DNA of 64,000 nucleotides from contig CBDFIW010000001.1 of the NCBI GenBank assembly GCA_965248255.1, positions 310,001 through 374,000 on the forward strand, in the 5' to 3' direction. This DNA comes from JAKZVK01 sp965248255. GTDB taxonomy: Bacteria; Acidobacteriota; Terriglobia; Bryobacterales; UBA6623. Below the pieces are notes generated by a model that was given only the letters and a program-made list of their open reading frames with translations, was not told the origin of the DNA and did not search any database. Position 1 is the stretch's first letter. Each line of letters opens with the position of its first letter. The position numbers and the translations under genes are program-made. This document shows positions 34,803 through 43,109 of the stretch, one piece after another.

Positions 34803-37800
34803 CTATCCTTTTTCAGTCAACCGCGACCCGTCCCTACTTTCTTGGCCTCGCCACAGGGGTCCACTCCACTTCCTCGGAAACGACAACAGCCGTGTTCCTG
34901 CGCCCTTGCAGGGCTTGTTGCGTTGCGCGACTCTAACCCAGGGCTGATCGCCCTGGGCTACTATCCCCGCGCCCCTGCGGGGCTCTTGATCCAGCTCGAA
35001 CCTGCGCCTGGCCGGGCTGGGCCCAGGGCTGCGTGCCAACCGAACAACGCCAAACCCTGACCGGAAATTCTCCACCAGCATGAGGTCGATCTCCACTGGG
35101 TCCATCTGGGTGTACAGAATCGATCGGCCGTCGGGAGAAACGCTCAGGCCACTCGTCGGGATCCCTTCGAAGTCTAAGACGTGCTCGACGGCGCCCGTGG
35201 CAAAGCGCAGGAACTGAATCGAAAACCAGGCTCCCGGAGTCACTTCGGGAATGAAATAAATCCCGTCCTCGACGACCTCGTACAGTCCCATGCGTAAAGA
35301 TTTAATGACTTGGCTTTCCTCGCCTCCCTCAACCGGTACTTTCCACAGAGAGAGGCTTGTGACACCACGTATAAAGTAAAACAGCTTGCCGTCGGGTGAT
35401 TCCATCGTACGGCCGTCCCCGGCCGCAACTACCGGGACGGGCGCTCCTCCCGCGGCCGGCATCCTGAAAATCTTGCGATCGCCTTGGGAGCTTGATGAGA
35501 AGTAGATCCACTTGCCGTCCCTCGACCAGCTTGAGAACTCGCCGCTCGTCAAGCGCCGAGGCGCCCCCCCGTCAGCGTTGACGACATAAACATCGAACTG
35601 CCCTTCAGCATCGGACAAAAATCCGATGCTGTTCCCATCGGGCACCCACCGGGGCTGAGCTGTTATCGAGGCGCCAAGCGAAGTCAACTGCACGGCGTTC
35701 GAGCCGTCACTGTCGCACTTCCAGATCTCGAGGCTGCCGGCGCGAGACGACACGAACGCGATGCTCTTGCCGTCGGGAGAATATCGTGGATCGATGTCAT
35801 CCCGTGAAGAGGAATTCAACTTGATGGGGCCGCCCTCCGTCATGGGCAGGTCGGCACGCCAGATATCTCCTTCGAGGACGTTAACATTTTCGTAGGCTGC
35901 CCGATTCCCCCGGCGGGAAATCGCCGGGAACAATGCGCGCTCCCCGATGGAGAGCCGTTCAGGCGGGGCCGCCCCGGAGGCCGGCACTCTCCACAGGCTT
36001 GGGGCGTCGATCATTCCGGCAGCGAAGATAATGTCGCGGCCGTCGGGGGTAAAAACGGGACTGGTCGTAGTGCGCTCGGTAAAGGTCCGCCGCCGCGGTT
36101 CACCTCTTGGGATCAGATCGTCTCCGAGATCCAGCAGGTAGAGATCGCTGAACAAGCCGGTGACGAACCGGGTGAAGGCAAGCATGCGGCCGTCCGGAGA
36201 AAAAGCGGGACTGAAATCACCTCCCATCGAGCCCTCCGGCGGCGACGTCAGCCTTCGCTTTTCGCCGGAGTCAACCGAGAGCAGAAACAAGCTCAACACA
36301 GAGTCGGAATCATCCGCGTCGCACACGGCCAGCCAACGGCTGTCCGGAGACCAGTTCAGGCAGGTCCCCAAAGTACGCACCCCGAGTACCGGGGTCTCAG
36401 CCAGTTTGCGTTCCTGCCCTCCAAGGGCAGGAACGAGGAAGACTTCAGCCGTTCCCCTAGCGGGAGTTCCACGGAGAAAGGCGATGTGTTGGCCGTCCGG
36501 CGACCAGGCTGGGCTGAGATCTGAAGCGGGGTCGGTCGTGAGTCGCAGCGGATCACCAAGGCCAATGAGTTGGACGTAAATATCCCAATTGTCCCGCTGC
36601 TCGTTCCAGCTGAAGGCCACCTGATTGCCGTCGGGAGAGAAACTGGGATTGCCCTCAAAGCCTGGATAGGTTGTAAGAGGGACCGTCCGCAGGGGTTCCA
36701 GGGGTGCTTCAGCTGTAGGCAGGAAGTTCCCAACGGACAGACCGGCTATCGTTACAACGGCAGCCGCGGCAGCCATCCCCAAGGCCCAGGCCCAGCGCCT
36801 TCGCCGGGTTCGTGCCAACGCCTCCCGGCGGGCTGAGGTTGATGGTTTCTTGCTCGGCTTCGTAGAGCTGCTACGGGCCTCGATCTGGCCTTCGAGGACC
36901 CGCAAATCCTCCAGCATTTCGTCCACGTGCTGGTAGCGCTCATCAGGGTCCTTCGCCAGCGCCTTGGCTATCACCTGATCCAGCTCTGCGGGCAACCCGC
37001 TGCGTGTGGCGGTCGGCGGCTCAGGCTCGGTGTTCACGACTGCGTACGTCACTGCCGCTAGGATTTCCCCATGGAAGGGAAGCCGCCCAGTGAGCATCTC
37101 GTAGAGCACGACGCCGAGTGACCAGATGTCGGTGCGGCGGTCGGTGGGTTGGGCCTGGGTCTGCTCGGGCGACATGTAGGCCGGCGTACCCAGCGTCGTC
37201 CCGCTCATGGTGAGTTGACTGCGGTCACCGACCTGCGCCAACCCAAAATCCATCACCTTGACTTGGCCTTGGCTGGTCAGCATCAAGTTGGCGCTCTTGA
37301 TATCGCGGTGAACGATGCCTTCTCCATGAGCCGTCCCGAGCGCCCGCGCCGCTTGGACCGCGATGTCGAGCGCCTCGTCGAAGGGCAGCGCACCCTCCCG
37401 CACTTTGTCCTTGACGTTTTGGCCCGCGACGAACTCCATCGCGATGAACGTTCGGCCGTCGGCTTCGTCGATCTCGTATACGGTGCAGATATTGGGATCG
37501 TTCAGCGCCGCGGCCGCCTGGGCTTCGCGCACGAAACGAGCCTTCGCTTCTTCTGCCGCGAGCTTGTCAAGCGGAGGGAATTTCAGGGCAACCGTACGGC
37601 GGAGCTTGCTGTCCTCGGCCTTGTAGACGACACCCATGCCGCCCTCACCGAGCTTCCCCGTGATCTTGTAGTGCGAGATGGTGCGGCCCGGCATGGATTC
37701 GCCGCCTGGGCTCCTCCGAATCTGAGCCGCTGCCGCTGCAATCGCCCTCTCGGCGCTGCCGCCCGGCTGCCGGTCCTCTGCGAGTAGTCTTTCGACACTG

Positions 37801-37919
37801 TCCCGCAACTCCCGATCGTCGCCGCATTCGTTGTCCAGGAACGCCGAGAGTTCTTCCTCCTTCAGCTCCAGGGCCGCGAGGGTCACTTTCTTCAGGCGCT
37901 GCCAGCGTTCCGGGGTCAT
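34803..37919 (-). CDS. Serine/threonine protein kinase with TolB/WD40-like sensor; stop codon lost
   Basis: The start at 37919 follows GGGAG. A short N-terminal helical region precedes the kinase domain (about residues 75-350): GEGGMGVVYKAEDSKLRRTV, VALKF, HRDIKSANLML, DFGLAQ, GTPAYMSPEQ. All catalytic residues are present. A transmembrane helix (WAWALGMAAAAAVVTIAGL) and about 600 residues of TolB/WD40-like repeats (FSPDGNQVAFSWNEQRDNWD and others) follow. Relatives normally stop right after MLVENFR, here at 35061; instead TCA replaces the stop and the frame runs 86 codons through a REP-like repeat into IS3-E. The sensor probably faces the periplasm. Confidence 0.9.
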   Translation of the reverse strand: MTPERWQRLKKVTLAALELKEEELSAFLDNECGDDRELRDSVERLLAEDRQPGGSAERAIAAAAAQIRRSPGGESMPGRTISHYKITGKLGEGGMGVVYKAEDSKLRRTVALKFPPLDKLAAEEAKARFVREAQAAAALNDPNICTVYEIDEADGRTFIAMEFVAGQNVKDKVREGALPFDEALDIAVQAARALGTAHGEGIVHRDIKSANLMLTSQGQVKVMDFGLAQVGDRSQLTMSGTTLGTPAYMSPEQTQAQPTDRRTDIWSLGVVLYEMLTGRLPFHGEILAAVTYAVVNTEPEPPTATRSGLPAELDQVIAKALAKDPDERYQHVDEMLEDLRVLEGQIEARSSSTKPSKKPSTSARREALARTRRRRWAWALGMAAAAAVVTIAGLSVGNFLPTAEAPLEPLRTVPLTTYPGFEGNPSFSPDGNQVAFSWNEQRDNWDIYVQLIGLGDPLRLTTDPASDLSPAWSPDGQHIAFLRGTPARGTAEVFLVPALGGQERKLAETPVLGVRTLGTCLNWSPDSRWLAVCDADDSDSVLSLFLLSVDSGEKRRLTSPPEGSMGGDFSPAFSPDGRMLAFTRFVTGLFSDLYLLDLGDDLIPRGEPRRRTFTERTTTSPVFTPDGRDIIFAAGMIDAPSLWRVPASGAAPPERLSIGERALFPAISRRGNRAAYENVNVLEGDIWRADLPMTEGGPIKLNSSSRDDIDPRYSPDGKSIAFVSSRAGSLEIWKCDSDGSNAVQLTSLGASITAQPRWVPDGNSIGFLSDAEGQFDVYVVNADGGAPRRLTSGEFSSWSRDGKWIYFSSSSQGDRKIFRMPAAGGAPVPVVAAGDGRTMESPDGKLFYFIRGVTSLSLWKVPVEGGEESQVIKSLRMGLYEVVEDGIYFIPEVTPGAWFSIQFLRFATGAVEHVLDFEGIPTSGLSVSPDGRSILYTQMDPVEIDLMLVENFRSGFGVVRLARSPGPSPARRRFELDQEPRRGAGIVAQGDQPWVRVAQRNKPCKGAGTRLLSFPRKWSGPLWRGQESRDGSRLTEKG
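34900..34986 (-). repeat. REP-like hairpin unit
   Basis: Contains CCCAGGGCTGATCGCCCTGGG (stem CCCAGGGC/GCCCTGGG) flanked by CCCTTGCAGGGCTTG and GCCCCTGCGGGGCTC, the same modules as at 37955, 38178, 54110 and 54287. It is read through by the kinase frame. Confidence 0.8.
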
Positions 37920-37954
37920 GCCGCAACTCCCTTGCGAATCTCCTTCCACAGCCT

Positions 37955-38112
37955 CAGCCCCGAAGGGGCATCGGATAGTAGCCCAGGGCGACCAGCCCTG
38001 GGTAAGCTGGACGAACCGCGGGACAAGCCCCGCAGGGGCGTCGGAAAGTAGCCCAGGGCGAGCAGCCCTGGGTCAGGGGGCACCACAACACCGAAAGCCC
38101 CGCAGGGGCGCA
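37955..38112 (+). repeat. REP-like hairpin cluster, two units
   Basis: Modules AGCCCCGAAGGGGC, GTAGCCCAGGGCGACCAGCC with its CTGGGT closing arm, AGCCCCGCAGGGGCG, a second GTAGCCCAGGGCGAGCAGCC, and AGCCCCGCAGGGGCGC occur in order, just upstream of the kinase start. Confidence 0.85.
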
Positions 38113-38177
38113 GGAAGGGTTTCACGACGAAGACCGCGTGGGTCAACCGGTCCGTAAAGGTTTGGGCCATTTTCCTC

Positions 38178-38371
38178 CGCCCTTACAGGGCTTGTTGGAC
38201 TTTGGCGACTCTAACCCAGGGCTGTTCGCCCTGGGCTACTATCCTCCGTCCCTGCGGGGCTCTGATGCCGTGCCCGCCTTCCTGACCCAGGGCTGGTCGG
38301 CCATTTGATCATGCTATGCCCCTGGCCGGGCTCGCTGCATCGCGGATCTTGGCGCCCCTGCGGGGCTCTGA
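38178..38371 (-). repeat. REP-like hairpin cluster, reverse orientation
   Basis: The same modules in opposite orientation: CCCTTACAGGGCTTG, AACCCAGGGCTGTTCGCCC with TGGGCTAC, TCCCTGCGGGGCTCTGATG, then GACCCAGGGCTGG, and a further GCGCCCCTGCGGGGCTCTGA at 38352. Together with the cluster at 37955 it forms a large inverted arrangement. Confidence 0.8.
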
Positions 38372-38423
38372 TCCTGTTACCACCAGAAAACGCCCACGCC
38401 CTCACCAGGCAAGCAGCACTTTC

Positions 38424-38489
38424 TTTTTTGGCCCAACTCCAGGGCCGCAAAGGCCACCTCCTTGATCCGCCGCCAGCGTTCCGGGGTCA
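38424..38489 (-). pseudogene. N-terminal fragment of a second kinase gene
   Basis: The minus strand from 38489 reads MTPERWRRIKEVAFAALELG, closely matching the first 20 residues of the kinase at 37919 (MTPERWQRLKKVTLAALELK). The leader before it (GGGAGATTGGCAAGG) also resembles that of the kinase. Homology ends after about 22 codons and a stop follows. It is the 5' stump of a duplicated kinase gene, separated from the intact one by REP-like repeats. Confidence 0.75.
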
Positions 38490-38564
38490 TACCGAGGCCC
38501 CCTTGCCAATCTCCCTTCACAGCCTCAGCCCGAAGGGGCATCAGGTTCAGAACGCCGGGTGGCG

Positions 38565-39998
38565 CTACCAGACGACCGTCTTGTGTCCACTCGCGATGGG
38601 GCGGATCTCGAGACAGCCCTTGCCGGTGGGCAGCAGCTTGCCGGGATTGAGACGGCGGTCGGGGTTGAAGACTTGAATCAGCTTCTCCATCATGGCGAGA
38701 CTGTCTTCGCTGAATGCCAGCGGCATCAAGTCATTCTTCTCCATGCCTACGCCGTGCTCACCGGTAATCGAGCCTCCGGCCTCGATGCAGTAGTTGAGGA
38801 TCTCGGCTCCGGCCCGCTTCGTCTTGTCGAGTTCGTCGGGTTTGCGCGGATCAAAGAGAATGATCGGGTGCATGTTGCCGTCGCCGGCGTGGAAGATGTT
38901 GCTTATCGTCAGGCCGTACCTCTCCGACACGTCGTAGATGAAGCGCAGCGTGTCGGCGATGCGGGTGCGGGGCACGACGCCGTCCTGAACGTAGTACGTG
39001 GGGCTGACCCGGCCCACCGCACCGAAGGCGTTCTTACGTCCCTTCCACAACAGGGCGCGTTCTTCTTCCGACTTCGCCACACGCACCTCGCGAGCGCGGC
39101 ACTCCTTGCAGACGGTGATGATCTTCCGGGCTTGTTCTTCGACCGCTTCCCCCAGGCCTTCCAACTCGATCAACAACACGGCGTTCGCGTCCATGGGAAA
39201 GCCGGCGTGGGTCGCCTCCTCCACCATGCGCAGCATGACGCCATCGAGCATCTCCAGCGCAGCGGGAATGATGGCCTGGGCGGTGATCGCAGCGACTGTC
39301 GAGGCTGCATCTTCGGGCTCGTCGTAAATCGCGAGCAGGGTCTTGACCTTTTCCGGCGCACGCATCAGGCGCACGATGACCTTCGTCACGAGCGCCATCG
39401 TCCCTTCCGATCCGGTCAGCAGGCCGGTCAGATCGTAGCCGGGGTGGTCCGCTTCCTTCCCGCCGGCCATAATCACCGTCCCATCGGGCAAGACGGCTTC
39501 AACCCCGAGCGTGTGGTTCGTCGTCACGCCGTAGAGGAGCGTGTGCGGGCCGCCGGAGTTCTCGGCCACGTTGCCGCCGATAGTGCAGGCCCTCTGACTC
39601 GAGGGATCCGGGGCGTAGTAGTAGCCTTCACCCTGGACGGCAAGAGTGATGTCAAGATTGACCACACCCGGCTCGACCACCGCACACTCGTTCTCGAGGT
39701 CGATTTCGAGGATCCGGTTCATGCGGGCGAAGGCGATCATCACGCCACCCTGGGTCGGGATCGTACCTCCGCTCAAGCCCGTTCCGGCACCGCGCCCTAC
39801 GAGCGGCAAGCCGAATTCCCCGGCGACTTTGACGATACGGACCACGTCGTCGGTCGACCCCGGGAAGGCCACGCACTCGGGCCGGCCCTTCTCGATGCTG
39901 CCGTCGTACTCATAGAGCAGCAAGTCCTGCTCCCTGGCCAGGACGCCTTTGGCGCCGACGATATCCCTCAGCTTTTCAACGGCTTGGGAGTGAATCAC
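38565..39998 (-). CDS. FAD-linked oxidase, GlcD-like
   Basis: A 477-residue flavoprotein oxidising glycolate, D-lactate or a similar 2-hydroxy acid. The FAD-binding_4 domain has LPLVGRGAGTGLSGGTIPTQ and GGVMIAFARMNRILEIDLEN, then CTIGGNVAENSGGPHTLLYG; the C-terminal FAD-oxidase domain has NIFHAGDGNMHPIILFDP and GSITGEHGVGMEKNDLMPLA, with the conserved HxGDGN and GEHG motifs. Full length for GlcD. No glcE or glcF gene is adjacent, so the partner subunits are elsewhere or it works alone. It is divergent from guaA with 79 bp between the starts. Confidence 0.92.
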   Translation of the reverse strand: MIHSQAVEKLRDIVGAKGVLAREQDLLLYEYDGSIEKGRPECVAFPGSTDDVVRIVKVAGEFGLPLVGRGAGTGLSGGTIPTQGGVMIAFARMNRILEIDLENECAVVEPGVVNLDITLAVQGEGYYYAPDPSSQRACTIGGNVAENSGGPHTLLYGVTTNHTLGVEAVLPDGTVIMAGGKEADHPGYDLTGLLTGSEGTMALVTKVIVRLMRAPEKVKTLLAIYDEPEDAASTVAAITAQAIIPAALEMLDGVMLRMVEEATHAGFPMDANAVLLIELEGLGEAVEEQARKIITVCKECRAREVRVAKSEEERALLWKGRKNAFGAVGRVSPTYYVQDGVVPRTRIADTLRFIYDVSERYGLTISNIFHAGDGNMHPIILFDPRKPDELDKTKRAGAEILNYCIEAGGSITGEHGVGMEKNDLMPLAFSEDSLAMMEKLIQVFNPDRRLNPGKLLPTGKGCLEIRPIASGHKTVVW

Positions 39999-40077
39999 GA
40001 CTCAATGATATACTAATCTAATCCACCGAGCGCGCCACCCGGCAAAACCTTTATTTTCCGGTAGATACGCTCTCCCT

Positions 40078-41871
40078 ATGGAAAAGATCGCGGTCCTCGA
40101 CTCCGGGGGGCAATACTGCCACCTGATCGCACGAAAAGTGCGCGAACTTGGCGTCTTTGCCGAGATTCTTCCTTTGCGCGCCACGACCAAGAAGCTGTCC
40201 ACCTATCAAGGAATCATCATCTCGGGCGGGCCGGCCAGCGTGTTCAACAAGGAGAGCCCTAGGCCCCGGCCGAGTCTCTTTGAGCTTCGCAGGCCCATGC
40301 TCGGCATCTGCTATGGACATCAGTTGATGGCCCATCACATGAAAGGTCAGGTGGAGCCGGGTAACGATCACGAGTTCGGACGAGCAGACCTACGCGTACG
40401 CCACGACGTAGCGCTCTTCGCCGAGCTTCCGCTGCGACAACGTGTCTGGATGAGTCACGGCGACCACGTGACGAAGTTGCCACGGGGCTTCGAGACCCTG
40501 GGTGACACGCGCCAATGCTCGGTCGCGGCCATGGGCGACCTGCGCCGCAAATACTTCGGGCTTCAGTTCCACCCTGAGGTCGTCCACAGCGCCTACGGCT
40601 CCGAGATCCTGCGCAACTTCCTGACTCGTGTCTGCCGCTGCCGGCTCAACTGGCGGCCGGAGGATCGCGTGGTCAACCTCATCGACCAGATTCGCAAGGC
40701 GGTGCGAGGACGGCGCGTGCTGTTTTTCCTCAGCGGGGGCGTCGACTCGACCGTCGCCTACGCCCTCACAGTGAAAGCACTCGGCGCCGAACAAGTCCAC
40801 GCCGTGTACGTCGACACGGGACTGATGCGCGCCAACGAAACCAAAGAAATCCAGAAGGCCTTTGACCACTTGGGTTTGGGTCGACTCGACGTCGTTGCGG
40901 CCCGGGGCCAGTTCCTGACTGGGCTGCGCGGGATCGGCGAGCCGGAACAGAAGCGCCAAAAGATCGGACAGCTCTTCGTTGACGTCCAGGAACAGGTGAT
41001 CGCGCAACAGCAGCTACCCGAGCACGAGTGGATGCTGGGTCAGGGCACGATCTATCCCGACCGTATCGAATCCGGCGCCACCTCGAACGCGGCGGTCATC
41101 AAGACGCATCACAACCGGGTCGATCGTATCACGCAGATGATCGAGCAGGGCTTGGTGCTCGAGCCTTTGGCCGAGTTCTACAAGGATGAGGTGCGTGTGC
41201 TAGGCCGCGTACTTGGATTGCCTGCATCGCTGATTGAGCGGCATCCCTTTCCCGGGCCGGGCCTGGCGATCCGCTGCCTTTGCTCCCCCAAGCTCGCCCG
41301 CCCACAGAAGGACGATGACATCGACGCGGTGGCCCGCCAGGCCGGCTTCCGGGCGTTCGTTCTTCCCATCCGGAGCGTCGGCGTGCAGGGGGACAGCCGG
41401 ACCTACGCCAAGCTCACCATCCTTCATGGCGGCACCCTTGACTTCCGCAACGTGCTACCGACGTCGACGGAAATCACAAACCGCTTTCGTCAGACGAATC
41501 GCGTCGCCGTGGCCCTTGCGCCGAAGCGATGGCGGCCTTCGGAGTGGAAAGTGCGGCGCACCTCACTCTCGCCGAAGCGCCTCTCGTTGTTGCAAAGGGC
41601 CGACCAGTTGGTGACAGACTTCCTGCGGGAACAGGGTTTCTACAAGCGCGTGTGGCAGTGCCCCGTCGTGCTACTGCCACTGACCCGCTCGGGCGGCGAA
41701 ACGGTCGCCGTCCGCCCGATCACGTCCGTAGACGGCATGACGGCCGAAGTCGCACAGTTCCCGGTGGCGCGCATCACCGAGTTGGCCAGACGGCTGATGT
41801 TGTTGGACGGCGTCGAGGCTGTACTCTGCGACGTCTCCGCCAAGCCCCCCGCCACGATCGAGTGGGAGTAA
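40078..41871 (+). CDS. guaA: GMP synthase (glutamine-hydrolysing), long form
   Basis: Makes GMP from XMP, glutamine and ATP. The class I amidotransferase domain has nucleophile C78 in GICYGHQLMAH and H165/E167 in LQFHPEV. The ATP pyrophosphatase loop is LSGGVDSTVAYAL (residues 218-230), followed by GQGTIYPDRIESG and HPFPGPGLAIRCLCSPK. The dimerisation domain ends VAVRPITSVDGMTAEVAQFP and DVSAKPPATIEWE. At 597 residues it is about 70-80 longer than the common enzyme; the extra length is mainly in the region between the ATPase and dimerisation parts (around residues 405-525). No frame break is seen. Confidence 0.95.
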   Translation: MEKIAVLDSGGQYCHLIARKVRELGVFAEILPLRATTKKLSTYQGIIISGGPASVFNKESPRPRPSLFELRRPMLGICYGHQLMAHHMKGQVEPGNDHEFGRADLRVRHDVALFAELPLRQRVWMSHGDHVTKLPRGFETLGDTRQCSVAAMGDLRRKYFGLQFHPEVVHSAYGSEILRNFLTRVCRCRLNWRPEDRVVNLIDQIRKAVRGRRVLFFLSGGVDSTVAYALTVKALGAEQVHAVYVDTGLMRANETKEIQKAFDHLGLGRLDVVAARGQFLTGLRGIGEPEQKRQKIGQLFVDVQEQVIAQQQLPEHEWMLGQGTIYPDRIESGATSNAAVIKTHHNRVDRITQMIEQGLVLEPLAEFYKDEVRVLGRVLGLPASLIERHPFPGPGLAIRCLCSPKLARPQKDDDIDAVARQAGFRAFVLPIRSVGVQGDSRTYAKLTILHGGTLDFRNVLPTSTEITNRFRQTNRVAVALAPKRWRPSEWKVRRTSLSPKRLSLLQRADQLVTDFLREQGFYKRVWQCPVVLLPLTRSGGETVAVRPITSVDGMTAEVAQFPVARITELARRLMLLDGVEAVLCDVSAKPPATIEWE

Positions 41872-41992
41872 CGACGACAGGTTCTGCTCGTGGGCGGGTG
41901 CGTAGGATCCCTTTGTAAACGGTCGTTGGCGCCGCGACTGACGGTGCCCTTTATCTTGTCATTGCCCCTGACGCCCGCCGTCCCGTTGCCTC

Positions 41993-42799
41993 ATGCCCGA
42001 GCTGCCGGAAGTTGAAACCATCATCCGCGGCTTGGCCCGGCGTGTCGTTAACCGGAGGATTACGAGTGTCGAGTTTCGATGGCCACCCTTGGTGGTCGGC
42101 GATCCCGACGAGGCTGCCCGCCGGCTGCGCGGCTCGACCATCACCGGCATCCACCGCCACGGCAAATACATCATCATCGAGCTACGCAAACGCAACACGC
42201 CATCCTGCCTTGTCGTGCACCTTCGTATGACCGGGAACTTCCTCTTGGACGGCGAACCGGGCCCATACACACGCGCCATCGTGCAGCTCGAAGGAGGCCC
42301 GGCCCTGGTCTATCACGACATCCGAAAATTCGGACGTTGGCAGGTCGCTGACGATCTGCCGCCACGACTGCGGGAGCTGGGACCCGACCCGTTGGAGATC
42401 TCCGAGGGCGATTTCATCACGCTCCTGCGCTCGCGTCGCGGGATGGTAAAGGCTCTGCTGCTTAACCAGGAGTTCTTACGCGGGCTGGGCAACATCTACG
42501 CGGATGAAGCCCTGTTTCGCGCGCGGATCCACCCCAGAGCCAATGCGGCGAAGATCGGCCGCCTCCGCGCAACGCGCTTGTACGAGGCGATGCAACGGGT
42601 GCTGACCGACGCGATCGCTCAAGGCGGATCGACCATTAACAACTACGTCAACAGCGAAGGCGGGCAGGGGTACTTCCAGCTCAGCACGTTCGTTTACGGC
42701 AAAACGGGAGCGCCTTGCAAAGTGTGTGGTAGCCGCATCCGCCGAACTGTCGTAGCGAGCAGAGGAACGCATTTCTGCCTCAAGTGCCAGCGGCGGTAG
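41993..42799 (+). CDS. mutM: Formamidopyrimidine-DNA glycosylase
   Basis: Base-excision repair enzyme removing 8-oxoguanine and formamidopyrimidines. It starts MPELPEVETIIRGLARRV, giving the catalytic P2-E3 after methionine removal. HGKYIIIEL carries the conserved lysine, LLNQEFLRGLGNIYADEALF the DNA-binding helix-two-turn-helix, and the C-terminus a four-cysteine zinc finger (CKVCGSRIRRTVVASRGTHF, then CLKC). 268 residues, normal length. It follows guaA by 121 bp in the same direction. Confidence 0.97.
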   Translation: MPELPEVETIIRGLARRVVNRRITSVEFRWPPLVVGDPDEAARRLRGSTITGIHRHGKYIIIELRKRNTPSCLVVHLRMTGNFLLDGEPGPYTRAIVQLEGGPALVYHDIRKFGRWQVADDLPPRLRELGPDPLEISEGDFITLLRSRRGMVKALLLNQEFLRGLGNIYADEALFRARIHPRANAAKIGRLRATRLYEAMQRVLTDAIAQGGSTINNYVNSEGGQGYFQLSTFVYGKTGAPCKVCGSRIRRTVVASRGTHFCLKCQRR

Positions 42800-43109
42800 A
42801 GCCCGTTGCCAAGCACCACCGGCCCCTCGAACCGGGCCGACGCCATCAAACATCGACTGGCATTTCGAACCGAAGCTCGCTCGGTCCCCCATCGCTGGCC
42901 CGTCCGATAGGCTGGTAGGGTCCTGTCGGACGCCAGAGGGCATTTCTTTCTTGTAGATATTCCCCGGAAAACGGCCGTTCTCTTTGGCCGCGTGCAGGTA
43001 ACTCGTCTGGTTCCTTGCAGCTGTGCGAGACCGGATGCTACGCTGAACTCTTCAGGCTGCCGCGACGAGCATCTTTCCCCGCGGGGAAGCCTAGGGATAG
43101 TGTGCATTC
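42800..43109. other. Intergenic region upstream of the salvage operon
   Basis: 310 bp without a gene. It holds a compact hairpin near 43073-43090 (CTTTCCCC/GGGGAAG) about 20 bp before the phosphorylase start, possibly a terminator or regulatory structure. No other motif recognised. Confidence 0.4.

Larger units (their letters stand above)
33325..34868 (+). mobile_element. IS3-E copy 1
   Basis: 1544-bp element, ends TGGAATGGACCC and GGGGTCCACTCCA. The flanking triplets differ (GGA left, CTT right), so there is no target duplication, unlike the copy at 47864-49406 which has GAG on both sides. The left flank is in the TonB receptor gene, the right flank in a REP-like repeat behind the kinase, which suggests a deletion or recombination at this copy. 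Confidence 0.92.

Noticed and set aside
38559..40016. A 485-codon plus-strand frame opposite the GlcD-like gene
   Set aside because: The minus strand carries the conserved flavin motifs; the plus frame is a mirror with no recognisable family.
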